Below, one piece after another: positions 8,083-16,174 of a stretch of 46,129 nt of DNA. The stretch covers positions 1-46,129 of the forward strand of contig CAXGAP010000006.1 in assembly GCA_964008075.1 (NCBI GenBank), read 5' to 3'. A program made the position numbers and the translations under genes. Within the stretch, counting starts at the first letter, position 1, and every line of letters begins with the position of its first letter. The stretch is from UBA724 sp964008075 (GTDB lineage Bacteria; Bacteroidota; Bacteroidia; Flavobacteriales; Flavobacteriaceae). The notes below the pieces were generated by a model. It was given only the letters and a program-made list of their open reading frames with translations. It had not been told where the DNA came from and did no database searches.

Positions 8083-8960
8083 AGGTCAGCGTAGCGTGTA
8101 TACGCATGATATGTATTTTGCAAAAGCATCGCAATCGTCATTGGGCCAACACCTCCTGGAACTGGGGTGATATAACTCGCCTTCTCTTTGACGTTTTCAT
8201 AATCCACATCGCCAGTAATCACATAACCCTTTGGTTTTGATTCGTCGGATACGCGGGTAATCCCAACGTCAATGATGATGGCTCCTTCCTTAATCATATC
8301 TTGGGTCAAAAAATTAGGAACACCCAAAGCAGAAACAACAATATCTGCTTCCTTAGTGATGGCCTCTAAATTCTTCGTTCGGCTATGAGTAAGTGTAACC
8401 GTGGCGTTACCCGGCGATGATTTTCGACTCAACAAAATACTCATCGGACGACCGACAATATTGCTGCGGCCAATAACAACTGCATGTTTTCCAGAAATAT
8501 CAATCTTATACCTGTCTAAAAGTTCAATAATTCCATATGGTGTAGCAGGAATAAAGCTTTCCATATTCAAAGCCATCTTACCAAAATTGGTTGGATGAAA
8601 CCCATCAACATCTTTGTGAGGATCAACTGCCATGAGGACTTTTTCTTCGTCAATGTGTTTTGGTAAAGGAAGTTGAACGATAAAACCATCAATCTCTTTG
8701 TCAGTGTTCAAACTGTGAATTTGCTGGAGTAATTCGTCTTCTGATGTTGTTTCTGGTAAATGAATCAAGGTAGATTGATAACCTATTTTTTGACAGGAGC
8801 GAACCTTACTCCCAACATAAGTTAAACTGGCACCATCATTTCCTACCAAAACAGCTGCCAGGTGAGGTGGTCTTTTACCCTTTTTCATTAACTCATCTAC
8901 AAGAACTGAAAGTTCAGATTTGATATCATTACTTCTTTTCTTTCCGTCTAAAATTATCAT
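8079..8960 (-). CDS. folD: bifunctional methylenetetrahydrofolate dehydrogenase / methenyl-THF cyclohydrolase
   Basis: FolD interconverts 5,10-methylene-THF, methenyl-THF and 10-formyl-THF, supplying one-carbon units for purines and for formylation of initiator tRNA. At 293 residues it carries the catalytic pair Tyr48 and Lys52 (TYVGSKVRSC). It also has GFIVQLPLPKH, the Rossmann segment VVIGRSNIVGRPM and the C-terminal PGGVGPMT. It overlaps ffh upstream and queE downstream by 4 bases each (ATGA), forming a tightly coupled ffh-folD-queE unit. Confidence 0.96.
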   Translation of the reverse strand: MIILDGKKRSNDIKSELSVLVDELMKKGKRPPHLAAVLVGNDGASLTYVGSKVRSCQKIGYQSTLIHLPETTSEDELLQQIHSLNTDKEIDGFIVQLPLPKHIDEEKVLMAVDPHKDVDGFHPTNFGKMALNMESFIPATPYGIIELLDRYKIDISGKHAVVIGRSNIVGRPMSILLSRKSSPGNATVTLTHSRTKNLEAITKEADIVVSALGVPNFLTQDMIKEGAIIIDVGITRVSDESKPKGYVITGDVDYENVKEKASYITPVPGGVGPMTIAMLLQNTYHAYTRYADL

Positions 8961-10279
8961 ATGCCTTTCATCATTTGCATCAGTTTACTAGTGCCACCCT
9001 TCTGAAACATCTTCATCATTTTTTGCATTTGTTCAAACTGCTTAATCAATCGATTTACATCCTCTACTTTGGAGCCAGACCCAAGAGCAATACGTTTTTT
9101 GCGACTGTGATTCAGGAGTTTTGGTTGGCTTCTTTCTTTTGGAGTCATGGACTGAATAATCGCTTCTATTCCTTTAAAGGCATCTTCATCTATTTCGTCA
9201 GGAGAAATTTTGTTAGCGCCAGGGATCATTCCGACCAAATCTTTCATGCTACCCATTTTTTGAACTTGCTTGATTTGGGCTAAGAAATCATCAAACCCAA
9301 AAGAATTTTTTTTGACTTTTTGCTGTATTTTTTTTGCCTGTTCTTCGTCAAACACTTGTTGTGCACGCTCGACCAATGACACCACATCACCCATGCCAAG
9401 AATACGCTCTGCCATACGATCTGGATAGAACAAATCAAGTGCGTCTAGTTTTTCGCCAGTACCAATAAATTTGATTGGTTTATCCACCACAGACTTGATC
9501 GACAATGCAGCACCCCCACGAGTATCACCATCGAGCTTTGTCAAAACAACGCCATCAAAATTGAGTCTGTCGTTAAACACTTTAGCAGTGTTTACAGCAT
9601 CCTGACCAGTCATCGAATCGACAACAAATAGAGTTTCGGATGGGGAAACAGATTTGTGAATGGCCGAAATTTCATCCATCAACACTTCGTCAACAGCCAA
9701 TCGACCTGCAGTATCGATAATCACAACTTGATGACCATTTTTCTTTGCGTGAGCTACTGAAGCATTTGCAATGCTAATAGGATCGTCTGAGTCGGGTTGG
9801 TTGAACAGCTCAACGTCTATTTGCAAAGCAAGTACTTCTAGTTGTTCGCGGGCAGCTGGACGATATACATCACAAGCAGCAAGCAGTACTTTTTTGGATT
9901 GAGTCTTTTTTAAATGAGCCGCCAACTTAGCAGAAAAGGTAGTTTTTCCAGAACCCTGCAAACCTGCCATAAGTACCACAGCTGGTTTGTTATTCAAATC
10001 TAGACCAGCAGCCTTTACCCCCATGAGATCTGTAAGCTCATCTTTCACAATTTTGACAAGAAGTTGACCTGGATTGAGGGTTGTCAGTACCTTTTGCCCC
10101 AAGGCCTTTTCCTTGACATTATGAGTAAATTCTTTGGCTGTTTTGAAGTTGACATCTGCATCGAGGAGTGCACGTCGAATTTCCTTCATGGTTTCAGCCA
10201 CATTAATTTCTGTTATGCGACCATGTCCTTTAAGAACCTGCAGAGCACCTTCTAGATTTTTACTAAATCGATCAAACAT
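8957..10279 (-). CDS. ffh: signal recognition particle protein (SRP54 homologue)
   Basis: Ffh binds 4.5S RNA and signal sequences on ribosomes and delivers them to FtsY. The 440 residues comprise an N domain (1-95), a GTPase G domain (P-loop GLQGSGKTT at 106-114, DTAGRL, TKLDGD) and a Met-rich M domain from about residue 325 ending MQKMMKMFQKGG...MMKGI. All motifs are intact. It starts 37 bases after the blh stop in the same direction, and I found no convincing promoter in that gap, so partial co-transcription with blh is possible. The 4.5S RNA gene is not in the window. Confidence 0.97.
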   Translation of the reverse strand: MFDRFSKNLEGALQVLKGHGRITEINVAETMKEIRRALLDADVNFKTAKEFTHNVKEKALGQKVLTTLNPGQLLVKIVKDELTDLMGVKAAGLDLNNKPAVVLMAGLQGSGKTTFSAKLAAHLKKTQSKKVLLAACDVYRPAAREQLEVLALQIDVELFNQPDSDDPISIANASVAHAKKNGHQVVIIDTAGRLAVDEVLMDEISAIHKSVSPSETLFVVDSMTGQDAVNTAKVFNDRLNFDGVVLTKLDGDTRGGAALSIKSVVDKPIKFIGTGEKLDALDLFYPDRMAERILGMGDVVSLVERAQQVFDEEQAKKIQQKVKKNSFGFDDFLAQIKQVQKMGSMKDLVGMIPGANKISPDEIDEDAFKGIEAIIQSMTPKERSQPKLLNHSRKKRIALGSGSKVEDVNRLIKQFEQMQKMMKMFQKGGTSKLMQMMKGI

Positions 10280-10316
10280 TTAATGTTTCTATTTGAAAGA
10301 TGTAAAAATACATAAA

Positions 10317-11198
10317 CTAACTCGGTTTATTCTTTTGATGAAGGCCAAAAATGACCAAAACATGTGGAAAGGTAATCGCTGCTAAAAAAGAAAAAAAGAG
10401 TGCGAGGGGGTTTAATCCAATGCTATCGTTATAGATAAAAAACAAAAATAAGCCCAACAATGAAATCAACCAATAAGGCAAGGCGTCTTTGATATACAAG
10501 GAATAGGCGTTAGGCCTGTTGTATAATGCTTGTATTTGATCTTTCATTGAAGGCCAGCTGTGCCAAATAATGAAATAGGTGCCAAAGCTAACGATAAGGT
10601 TGGTGGTCCAAAATAATACCAATAAAAGAGCTGTTTGGAATAAAATATCAAACATTAGCGTTCGAGTTGCTGATATTTGAAAGAAAAGATACAAGGCACA
10701 CAAAAAAAGAAAAAGAAAAGTTAACCATTGAAAATAGTGGGCATGAATAGAAAAAACACTCAATTCCTCAATTATATATAGTGTTTGCTCTGCATGTGAC
10801 CAAAAGAGGACTGAAAACAAAAACCCCCCATAAAGAAAGAAAAAGAGCTGTGGGAAAAGAGCCTGATTTTGGAAGCTATGAATCCATTGCTGTTCACCAA
10901 AATGGTAGCAACTAAACAACACAAATATCAACAGAGCAAATAGAGGAAAATGGTATAGAGCGAAGGAAAAAATAATAACAGTTAGGGTATAGATTAAAAA
11001 TCGCTGCAGCTTGGTGCGCATAAAATGGATGTTTTGCAATAGGCTTAAATCATTAGCTCCATGCATGATACCAATGGACAGAACACCAAAAATGACCAAA
11101 TAATCTATTTTTAGAGAATTTGTTAAATAACTAACAATTACACAAAAAAAGGTCGAAACCACCTTAATATCACTAAGTTTTTTAACAATTTTTTGCAT
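10317..11198 (-). CDS. blh: Brp/Blh family beta-carotene 15,15'-dioxygenase (retinal synthesis)
   Basis: This 293-residue polytopic membrane protein cleaves beta-carotene symmetrically to two retinal molecules, the chromophore of proteorhodopsin. Conserved iron-ligand histidine motifs are visible: MHGANDLSL, SCYHFGEQQW, IIWHSWPS and TFPHVLVI. At least seven hydrophobic spans follow one another. The gene is divergent from the proteorhodopsin gene across 92 bases, the classic pairing in marine bacteria. No crtE, crtB, crtI or crtY is present, so beta-carotene must come from another locus. The family assignment is strong, and the neighbouring rhodopsin supports the activity. Confidence 0.92.
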   Translation of the reverse strand: MQKIVKKLSDIKVVSTFFCVIVSYLTNSLKIDYLVIFGVLSIGIMHGANDLSLLQNIHFMRTKLQRFLIYTLTVIIFSFALYHFPLFALLIFVLFSCYHFGEQQWIHSFQNQALFPQLFFFLYGGFLFSVLFWSHAEQTLYIIEELSVFSIHAHYFQWLTFLFLFLCALYLFFQISATRTLMFDILFQTALLLVLFWTTNLIVSFGTYFIIWHSWPSMKDQIQALYNRPNAYSLYIKDALPYWLISLLGLFLFFIYNDSIGLNPLALFFSFLAAITFPHVLVIFGLHQKNKPS

Positions 11199-11239
11199 GA
11201 TGTTTATAAATTACCTTAAAATTTTAAATAAATATAGCT

Positions 11240-11274
11240 GATTTGTTTAATTTTATTTAGATTTGTCTAAACAA
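11240..11274 (+). promoter_or_regulatory. proteorhodopsin promoter with direct and inverted repeats
   Basis: TAGATTTG (11258-11265) matches the TAnnTTTG -7 box and ends 25 bases before the proteorhodopsin ATG. No -33 TTTG lies at the usual distance. The box is embedded in a direct repeat, GATTTGTTTAA (11240-11250) and GATTTGTCTAA (11260-11270), with a 20-base period. It also overlaps an inverted repeat TTTAGA-TTTG-TCTAAA (11256-11271) and TTGT-N4-ACAA (11263-11274). A regulator binding here is an inference. Confidence 0.45.
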
Positions 11275-11290
11275 TAATTTTAAAAGAACT

Positions 11291-12028
11291 ATGACTAATT
11301 TATTATATATTATTGATCATCATGCTGGCGGCATGGGACTTGAAGAATTTACTTTCTTTATAGGAACTATGGCCTTAATGGGTGCGTCTGCATTCTTTTT
11401 CTTGTCCTTAAGTCAATTTGACAAGAAGTGGAGAAATTCAATTTTAATTTCTGGACTTATTACTTTCATCGCTGCAGTACACTATTACTACATGCGAGGT
11501 GAGCTCGGACCTGATGGTTCAGCTGGGGATATCACTTCTATTCGTTACATCGACTGGATCTTAACTGTTCCATTGATGTGTGTTGAGTTTTATCTTCTTC
11601 TGAAAGTAGCGGGAGCTACCACAAAGCACCTTCGTGATTTAATTGTATTATCACTTGTTATGCTTATCACTGGTTATGTTGGTGAAGCTGGAATGGGTAA
11701 TGCTGCACTTTGGGGCTTGTTTTCAGGTTTAGCATATTTTGCTATCGTCTACATGATCAAATATGGAGACCTTTCAAAACTTGCTAAGTCTGCTGGAGGT
11801 TCAGTTGAAAAAGCACATAACACTTTATTCTGGTTTGTTCTCGTAGGTTGGGCAATCTATCCTTTGGGTTATATGATCGGAACAGCACAAGCTGACCCAG
11901 GTCTATGGTATGCTGGATTGGCAAATATTGGTCTTGACATGAATGTCGTTTACAATATTGGTGATGCAATAAACAAAATTGGATTTGGTTTAGTTGTTTA
12001 TGCAGCTGCCGTTAAGGAAACGAAGTAA
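11291..12028 (+). CDS. proteorhodopsin, light-driven proton pump
   Basis: A 245-residue seven-helix retinal protein. Helix C reads RYIDWILTVPLMCVEF, giving the proton-pump DTE set: Asp88 (acceptor), Thr92 and Glu99 (donor). His64 in AAVHYYYM is the expected partner of the acceptor. Lys229 in NIGDAINKIGFG is the retinal Schiff-base lysine. Position 96, equivalent to residue 105 of the first described proteorhodopsin, is Met, which is associated with green absorption in flavobacterial pumps. It is therefore neither an NQ sodium pump nor an NTQ chloride pump. It is transcribed alone, away from blh, and is followed by a strong terminator. Confidence 0.97.
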   Translation: MTNLLYIIDHHAGGMGLEEFTFFIGTMALMGASAFFFLSLSQFDKKWRNSILISGLITFIAAVHYYYMRGELGPDGSAGDITSIRYIDWILTVPLMCVEFYLLLKVAGATTKHLRDLIVLSLVMLITGYVGEAGMGNAALWGLFSGLAYFAIVYMIKYGDLSKLAKSAGGSVEKAHNTLFWFVLVGWAIYPLGYMIGTAQADPGLWYAGLANIGLDMNVVYNIGDAINKIGFGLVVYAAAVKETK

Positions 12029-12053
12029 GCAATTACCAAAACCATATTATACT

Positions 12054-12082
12054 AAAAAAACCACCTTCGGGTGGTTTTTTTT
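12054..12082. terminator. rho-independent terminator, bidirectional, after proteorhodopsin and argS
   Basis: A run of seven A, the stem CCACC-TTCG-GGTGG with a stable UUCG tetraloop, and a run of eight T form a near-symmetric hairpin. It lies between the ends of the convergent proteorhodopsin and argS genes, touches the argS stop codon, and can serve both. Confidence 0.92.
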
Positions 12083-13856
12083 ACATCTGTTTTGGGCATT
12101 GAATTCCAAGAATCTGCATGCCTGACCTAATCACAAACCCAACCTGACTAGCCAAACGTACTCTAAACTGACGTAATTCCTGCTCATCACATAAAATCAC
12201 CACTTTTTGGTAATACGAGTTGAAGCGTTTGACCAACTCATAGGTGTAATTGGCAATAAGTGCAGGACTGTATTGCAAAGCAGCATTTTGTATCGTTTGA
12301 GGATATAGCTCTAACCACTTTATCAATTCTTTTTCTTTTGGGTCTAAGGGAATTTCAACGGCGAAAGTAGCATCAATGTCATCTCCATGTTTTAGAATCG
12401 ATTGAATACGAGCATAGGTATATTGGATAAAAGGACCTGTGTTTCCATTAAAATCAACTGATTCTTTTGGATCAAAAAGTATTCTCTTTGTTGGGTCAAC
12501 TTTCAATATGTAGTATTTTAAAGCACCCATTCCAATCTGTTGATATAACTCCTTTTTTGTTTGACTGTTTAAGCCATCGAGTTTACCAAGTGACGAGGCA
12601 ATGCTCTCTGCTGTTTCGTTCATCTCAGCCATCAAACCATCGGCATCTACAACAGTACCCTCACGACTCTTCATTTTTCCTGAGGGTAAATCAACCATCC
12701 CGTAGCTCAAATGATGTAGCTGTGGAGCCCATTTATAACCAAGTTTGTTCAAAATCAGAAACAGGACTTTGAAATGATAGTCTTGTTCATTGCCAACTGT
12801 ATAGACCATACCATCCATATTTGGGTGGTCTTTATATCGAAACACTGCTGTACCCAAATCTTGTGTAATGTAAACAGAAGTGCCGTCTGCGCGAAGGACG
12901 AGTTTTTCATCCAACCCATCATCACTCAAATCACACCAGACAGACCCATCCTCTTTTTTGAAAAAAACATCCTTAGACAAGCCCTCATCAACAATATCCT
13001 TCCCAAGTAAATACGTATCACTTTCATAGTAGTAAGAATCAAAAGATACGCCTAGTTGCTTGTATGTTTGCGCAAAGCCGTCGTAAACCCACCCATTCAT
13101 TGTGGACCATAATTCATGAATCTGCTTGTCTCCTGCTTCCCATTTTCGCAGCATGTCTTGCGCCTCCAACAAAATTGGAGCTTGATTTTTGGCATTTTCT
13201 TCTTCAATACCATCATTTATCAACTCCTCCAATTGATTGTTATATTCAGAATTAAAAGTAACATAATATCGTCCTACAAACTCATCGCCTTTTTCACCTG
13301 TAGATTGGGGCGTTTCATCGTTCCCAAATTTTTGCCAAGCGATCATAGATTTGCAAATGTGAATCCCTCGATCGTTGATTATTTGCGTCTTGTGCACATG
13401 ATTGCCAGCAGCTGTCAGCAACGCAGATACAGATGCCCCCAACAAGTTGTTTCGAATATGCCCTAGATGTAATGGTTTGTTTGTATTTGGAGAGGAAAAC
13501 TCAACCAAAATCTTTTTACTTTTTTCTGTAACTGGCTTAATACCAAAGGATTCTGGTGATTTTATATCAGAAAGAAACCTGAGATAGTGGACATCATCAA
13601 TCATCAAATTCAGAAATCCTTGAATGACATAATATGCTTTAATCTCATCGATTTGGCTTTGCAAATACTCTCCTAAAGCAGTTGCCAAGTCAGTAGGATT
13701 TGATTTGATAAAACGAAGGAGGGGAAAGACAACTACAGTGATATCTCCCTCGTGATCTTTTTTTGTAGGCTGAACCTCAACAGCGTCAATTTGAACACTG
13801 TGGTGGTCTGATGCAAATTTTTGAACATGTTGCCTAATCTGATCTACCAATTGCAT
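12081..13856 (-). CDS. argS: arginyl-tRNA synthetase
   Basis: A class I aminoacyl-tRNA synthetase of 591 residues that charges tRNA-Arg. The HIGH-type motif is PLHLGHIRNN, and the KMSKS region reads GKMKSREGT, a normal ArgRS variant. The C-terminal DALR anticodon-binding domain contains ALQYSPALIANYTYELVKRF. I chose the ATG at 13856 over an in-frame TTG at 13874, because that TTG falls inside a TATCTTTG promoter box (13879-13872). The chosen ATG lies 15 bases after the box. It converges on proteorhodopsin with a shared terminator. Confidence 0.95.
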   Translation of the reverse strand: MQLVDQIRQHVQKFASDHHSVQIDAVEVQPTKKDHEGDITVVVFPLLRFIKSNPTDLATALGEYLQSQIDEIKAYYVIQGFLNLMIDDVHYLRFLSDIKSPESFGIKPVTEKSKKILVEFSSPNTNKPLHLGHIRNNLLGASVSALLTAAGNHVHKTQIINDRGIHICKSMIAWQKFGNDETPQSTGEKGDEFVGRYYVTFNSEYNNQLEELINDGIEEENAKNQAPILLEAQDMLRKWEAGDKQIHELWSTMNGWVYDGFAQTYKQLGVSFDSYYYESDTYLLGKDIVDEGLSKDVFFKKEDGSVWCDLSDDGLDEKLVLRADGTSVYITQDLGTAVFRYKDHPNMDGMVYTVGNEQDYHFKVLFLILNKLGYKWAPQLHHLSYGMVDLPSGKMKSREGTVVDADGLMAEMNETAESIASSLGKLDGLNSQTKKELYQQIGMGALKYYILKVDPTKRILFDPKESVDFNGNTGPFIQYTYARIQSILKHGDDIDATFAVEIPLDPKEKELIKWLELYPQTIQNAALQYSPALIANYTYELVKRFNSYYQKVVILCDEQELRQFRVRLASQVGFVIRSGMQILGIQCPKQM

Positions 13857-13871
13857 GAATTGTATTTGTTG

Positions 13872-13879
13872 CAAAGATA
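13872..13879 (-). promoter_or_regulatory. -7 promoter box for argS
   Basis: TATCTTTG on the minus strand fits TAnnTTTG and ends 15 bases before the argS ATG at 13856. No clear -33 TTTG is seen. It overlaps and argues against the alternative upstream TTG start. Confidence 0.5.
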
Positions 13880-13886
13880 AGTCCTT

Positions 13887-13915
13887 TTGGGTTGAATTTC
13901 TTTCCTTTACCTTTG
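13887..13915 (+). promoter_or_regulatory. promoter of the small unknown gene
   Basis: TTG (13887-13889, within a TTTTG run) and TACCTTTG (13908-13915) are separated by 18 bases, a good match to the Bacteroidetes primary-sigma consensus. The -7 box ends 4 bases before the ATG at 13920, predicting a leaderless transcript. Confidence 0.6.
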
Positions 13916-13919
13916 TTTG

Positions 13920-14333
13920 ATGCTAACAAATGTTTCTTATCGAGATCCTAAACAAGAGCAAGTCATTACTGATTTGGTTGGTAAGCCATTTAATCTTCGT
14001 ATACGTTTGAAGTTAGCTGGGGTTGGATCTCCAAAACTACATATTGTTAGCAGCAGTCCCAAAATCGCCAATCTGCTTTTACTGGACAACAATCACGACG
14101 TGTGTAATATCGAAATTCGACCCAAGGGAATTATTGTTCGATTTCGGAGTTTACTTGAAACTTTCGCCCTTGTTATTCCTTTTTATAAACTTACGATTTT
14201 TAAGGGAAAATCAACGACTTATTCGATCCATTCAGAAGGACAGAAAATCGAGATTCAAGCAACTAAAAACACCCATTCATTTTTTTCGAAGATTACAGCC
14301 CAAAAGGCCAAGTATATGCAAAATCCTAAATAA
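13920..14333 (+). CDS. conserved-type hypothetical protein, 137 residues
   Basis: I do not recognise the family. The ATG at 13920 is preceded by a good promoter and gives a 137-residue protein without a signal peptide or obvious membrane span. It is rich in beta-prone stretches (PFNLRIRLKLAGVG, CNIEIRPKGIIVRF, VIPFYKLTIFKG) and has a basic C-terminus. It could be a small beta-barrel or PH-like domain, which is only an impression. The gene is divergent from argS and its end overlaps the ctlX end by 8 bases. The promoter and the protein-like composition argue that it is real. Confidence 0.7.
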   Translation: MLTNVSYRDPKQEQVITDLVGKPFNLRIRLKLAGVGSPKLHIVSSSPKIANLLLLDNNHDVCNIEIRPKGIIVRFRSLLETFALVIPFYKLTIFKGKSTTYSIHSEGQKIEIQATKNTHSFFSKITAQKAKYMQNPK

Positions 14334-15249
14334 ATATCTCTGCGATCATACAGCGAGCACTACCTCCTCCAAGCTGTTCGATTGTAGACAAAGGCGAATG
14401 AATAATTTTGAGTTGATCTGATAATTCCTCTACTTGGGCACTTGTCAATGCATGATAACCTCTGCTGCTTAGGGCAAGTAGACGTGCCCCATTGTCGGAT
14501 TTCAATTCCAATGCATTTCCTGCAAATTGTTGGATCTGATCTTCACTCAGTTCTAGAATTCTTTTTCCAGTTTTATTGAAATAATCAATCAGTGTATTTC
14601 GCTCATCAGGATCATCAATAGACTGAAGACAAACCATCGCAAAATCAAGACCAATACTCATCATAACATTGGTGTGATATATATTTTTTCGTTGCCCATT
14701 CACAGTCTGAAAAGACGAAAACACAAACGATGTATATCCCATTTCTTTACAGAAAAGACCAATTAAATCTTTGTTGGTACGCTCCGATCTTGCACAATAA
14801 GCAATTTTGTTTACTCGATCCAACACCATGCTTCCAGTACCCTCCAAAAATCGATTGGATGATATATGTGGAGTAAAATCAATTTTATTATTGAACGAAA
14901 ACCCATTTGATGCTAAAAATTCGATTGGCGCATCACTGACCTCAAGCTGCCGGTTTGAAGCAAACATTGGATAGCTGATCAGTGTTGAGGGATTGTGAAA
15001 GGAAATCCAATTGTTTGGAAATAAGGCATCAGGTGTAATTGGTTCTTTTGCGTCTTGCCAAACATATACCTTTACTCCATTGGCTTTCAACACATCAACA
15101 AAATCGTCAAACTCTTGTTGCGCTTTTTTGGTTGTTGATTGTCTATTGTCCTTCGTTCGTTCCTGAAAATAGTTATTGGTTGCTGTTTGTTCATTTGTAT
15201 AAAAGCAATCTGGGCGAATCATCAATAGCTTGTCAGTCGTTTGCTTCAT
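14326..15249 (-). CDS. ctlX: CtlX-type citrulline utilization hydrolase (amidinotransferase superfamily)
   Basis: A 307-residue member of the guanidino-group-modifying (pentein) superfamily. The catalytic set is visible: Glu136 in FLEGTGSM, His192 in IYHTNVMMSIG and Cys300 in GGGSARCMIAEIF. PDALFPNNW near residue 75 supplies the substrate-binding Asp. I chose the ATG at 15249, because it overlaps the stop of the upstream arginine-deiminase-like gene as ATGA. An in-frame ATG ten codons earlier would add residues lacking the usual MIRP opening. The CtlX name is by family resemblance, and the substrate (citrulline, arginine or a derivative) is not proven by sequence. Confidence 0.8.
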   Translation of the reverse strand: MKQTTDKLLMIRPDCFYTNEQTATNNYFQERTKDNRQSTTKKAQQEFDDFVDVLKANGVKVYVWQDAKEPITPDALFPNNWISFHNPSTLISYPMFASNRQLEVSDAPIEFLASNGFSFNNKIDFTPHISSNRFLEGTGSMVLDRVNKIAYCARSERTNKDLIGLFCKEMGYTSFVFSSFQTVNGQRKNIYHTNVMMSIGLDFAMVCLQSIDDPDERNTLIDYFNKTGKRILELSEDQIQQFAGNALELKSDNGARLLALSSRGYHALTSAQVEELSDQLKIIHSPLSTIEQLGGGSARCMIAEIFI

Positions 15250-16163
15250 GCTTTTCGAATTAAGGGAAGTGTTGTACATCGAAAAAGACCACCTTGTTTA
15301 GAAATCTGATCATACGCAACCGAAATCACTTCAATACCTTTACTGTTTAACCAGTTGTTTACCTCTAAAAATGAGGGGTCTGAAATCACAAGATCTGAGC
15401 GAATGCTCAGGAGATTGCATTGCATTTCGAACATGCTTTGATTGTCTGTCACAAATAGGTTCTCTGCTCCAAAATGGTTTTCAATCCACAAAACATCTTC
15501 TTTGTGCATAAAACCATCAGGGCAAATGATGGCAAGGTTTTTTCCAAAGGGCTGAAAACAACAATCGAGATGAAGTGTATTCGCAAATGGATCATCATTG
15601 GATTTTTGAAGCTCAAATCCAATCACCTCTTTCTCTGGAAACTGTTCAGACAAGTACTTCAAAGCATTTGCATTTGTTCGCGCAGTTACCAGGTTTGCGT
15701 AGTCTGATTGGTTGTAATATCCAACAAATAAGTACTCGTTATGAACAATCACATCTCCCCCTTCTACATGTACGTGATTCGGAATTGAAAGAATATTTTC
15801 ACTTGGTATTTGATCAATTATAAATTGAATGGCATTGATCTCTTGGTCTCGAGCAGGCAAGATGTTTGATAACAAGAAATAATGATCGATTACAAAGGCG
15901 ATATCTCTACTAAAAATTTGATTGCAATTGGGAACAATCTTGGGTCTGAGCACATTAACACCGTGCATTTGTAAAGCCTCTTGCACCGAATCCAGTTGGT
16001 GAATCAAGTCTTTTTCCTTTGGATAAGTTCCTTTTTTAATATGTAAACGTGATTTTGGATCATAAGCCTCATCGTAAGTAGGAATAGATCCACATTGATC
16101 AGCTACACCCAGCAGTACACCCAGCAGTTGATTTGTCTCGTTACTAATTGATGGGATAAGCAT
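15246..16163 (-). CDS. arginine deiminase / dimethylarginine dimethylaminohydrolase-like protein
   Basis: A 305-residue pentein-fold hydrolase expected to attack the guanidino carbon of arginine or a substituted arginine. Catalytic candidates are the HVEGGD segment (Glu134, Asp137), His198 in NTLHLDCCF and Cys296 in GGLFRCTTLPLIR. It is clearly shorter than classical arginine deiminase (about 400 residues) and lacks its helical insertion. It lies 11 bases after gltA and is translationally coupled (ATGA) to the ctlX gene, a second pentein enzyme. The pair probably acts on related substrates. Which of arginine, dimethylarginine or another guanidine is used cannot be told. Confidence 0.8.
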   Translation of the reverse strand: MLIPSISNETNQLLGVLLGVADQCGSIPTYDEAYDPKSRLHIKKGTYPKEKDLIHQLDSVQEALQMHGVNVLRPKIVPNCNQIFSRDIAFVIDHYFLLSNILPARDQEINAIQFIIDQIPSENILSIPNHVHVEGGDVIVHNEYLFVGYYNQSDYANLVTARTNANALKYLSEQFPEKEVIGFELQKSNDDPFANTLHLDCCFQPFGKNLAIICPDGFMHKEDVLWIENHFGAENLFVTDNQSMFEMQCNLLSIRSDLVISDPSFLEVNNWLNSKGIEVISVAYDQISKQGGLFRCTTLPLIRKA

Positions 16164-16174
16164 ATGTGCATACT

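Noticed and set aside
13857..13874. TTG at 13874 as the argS start
   Set aside because: It overlaps a TATCTTTG promoter box, and the ATG at 13856 gives a normal family N-terminus.
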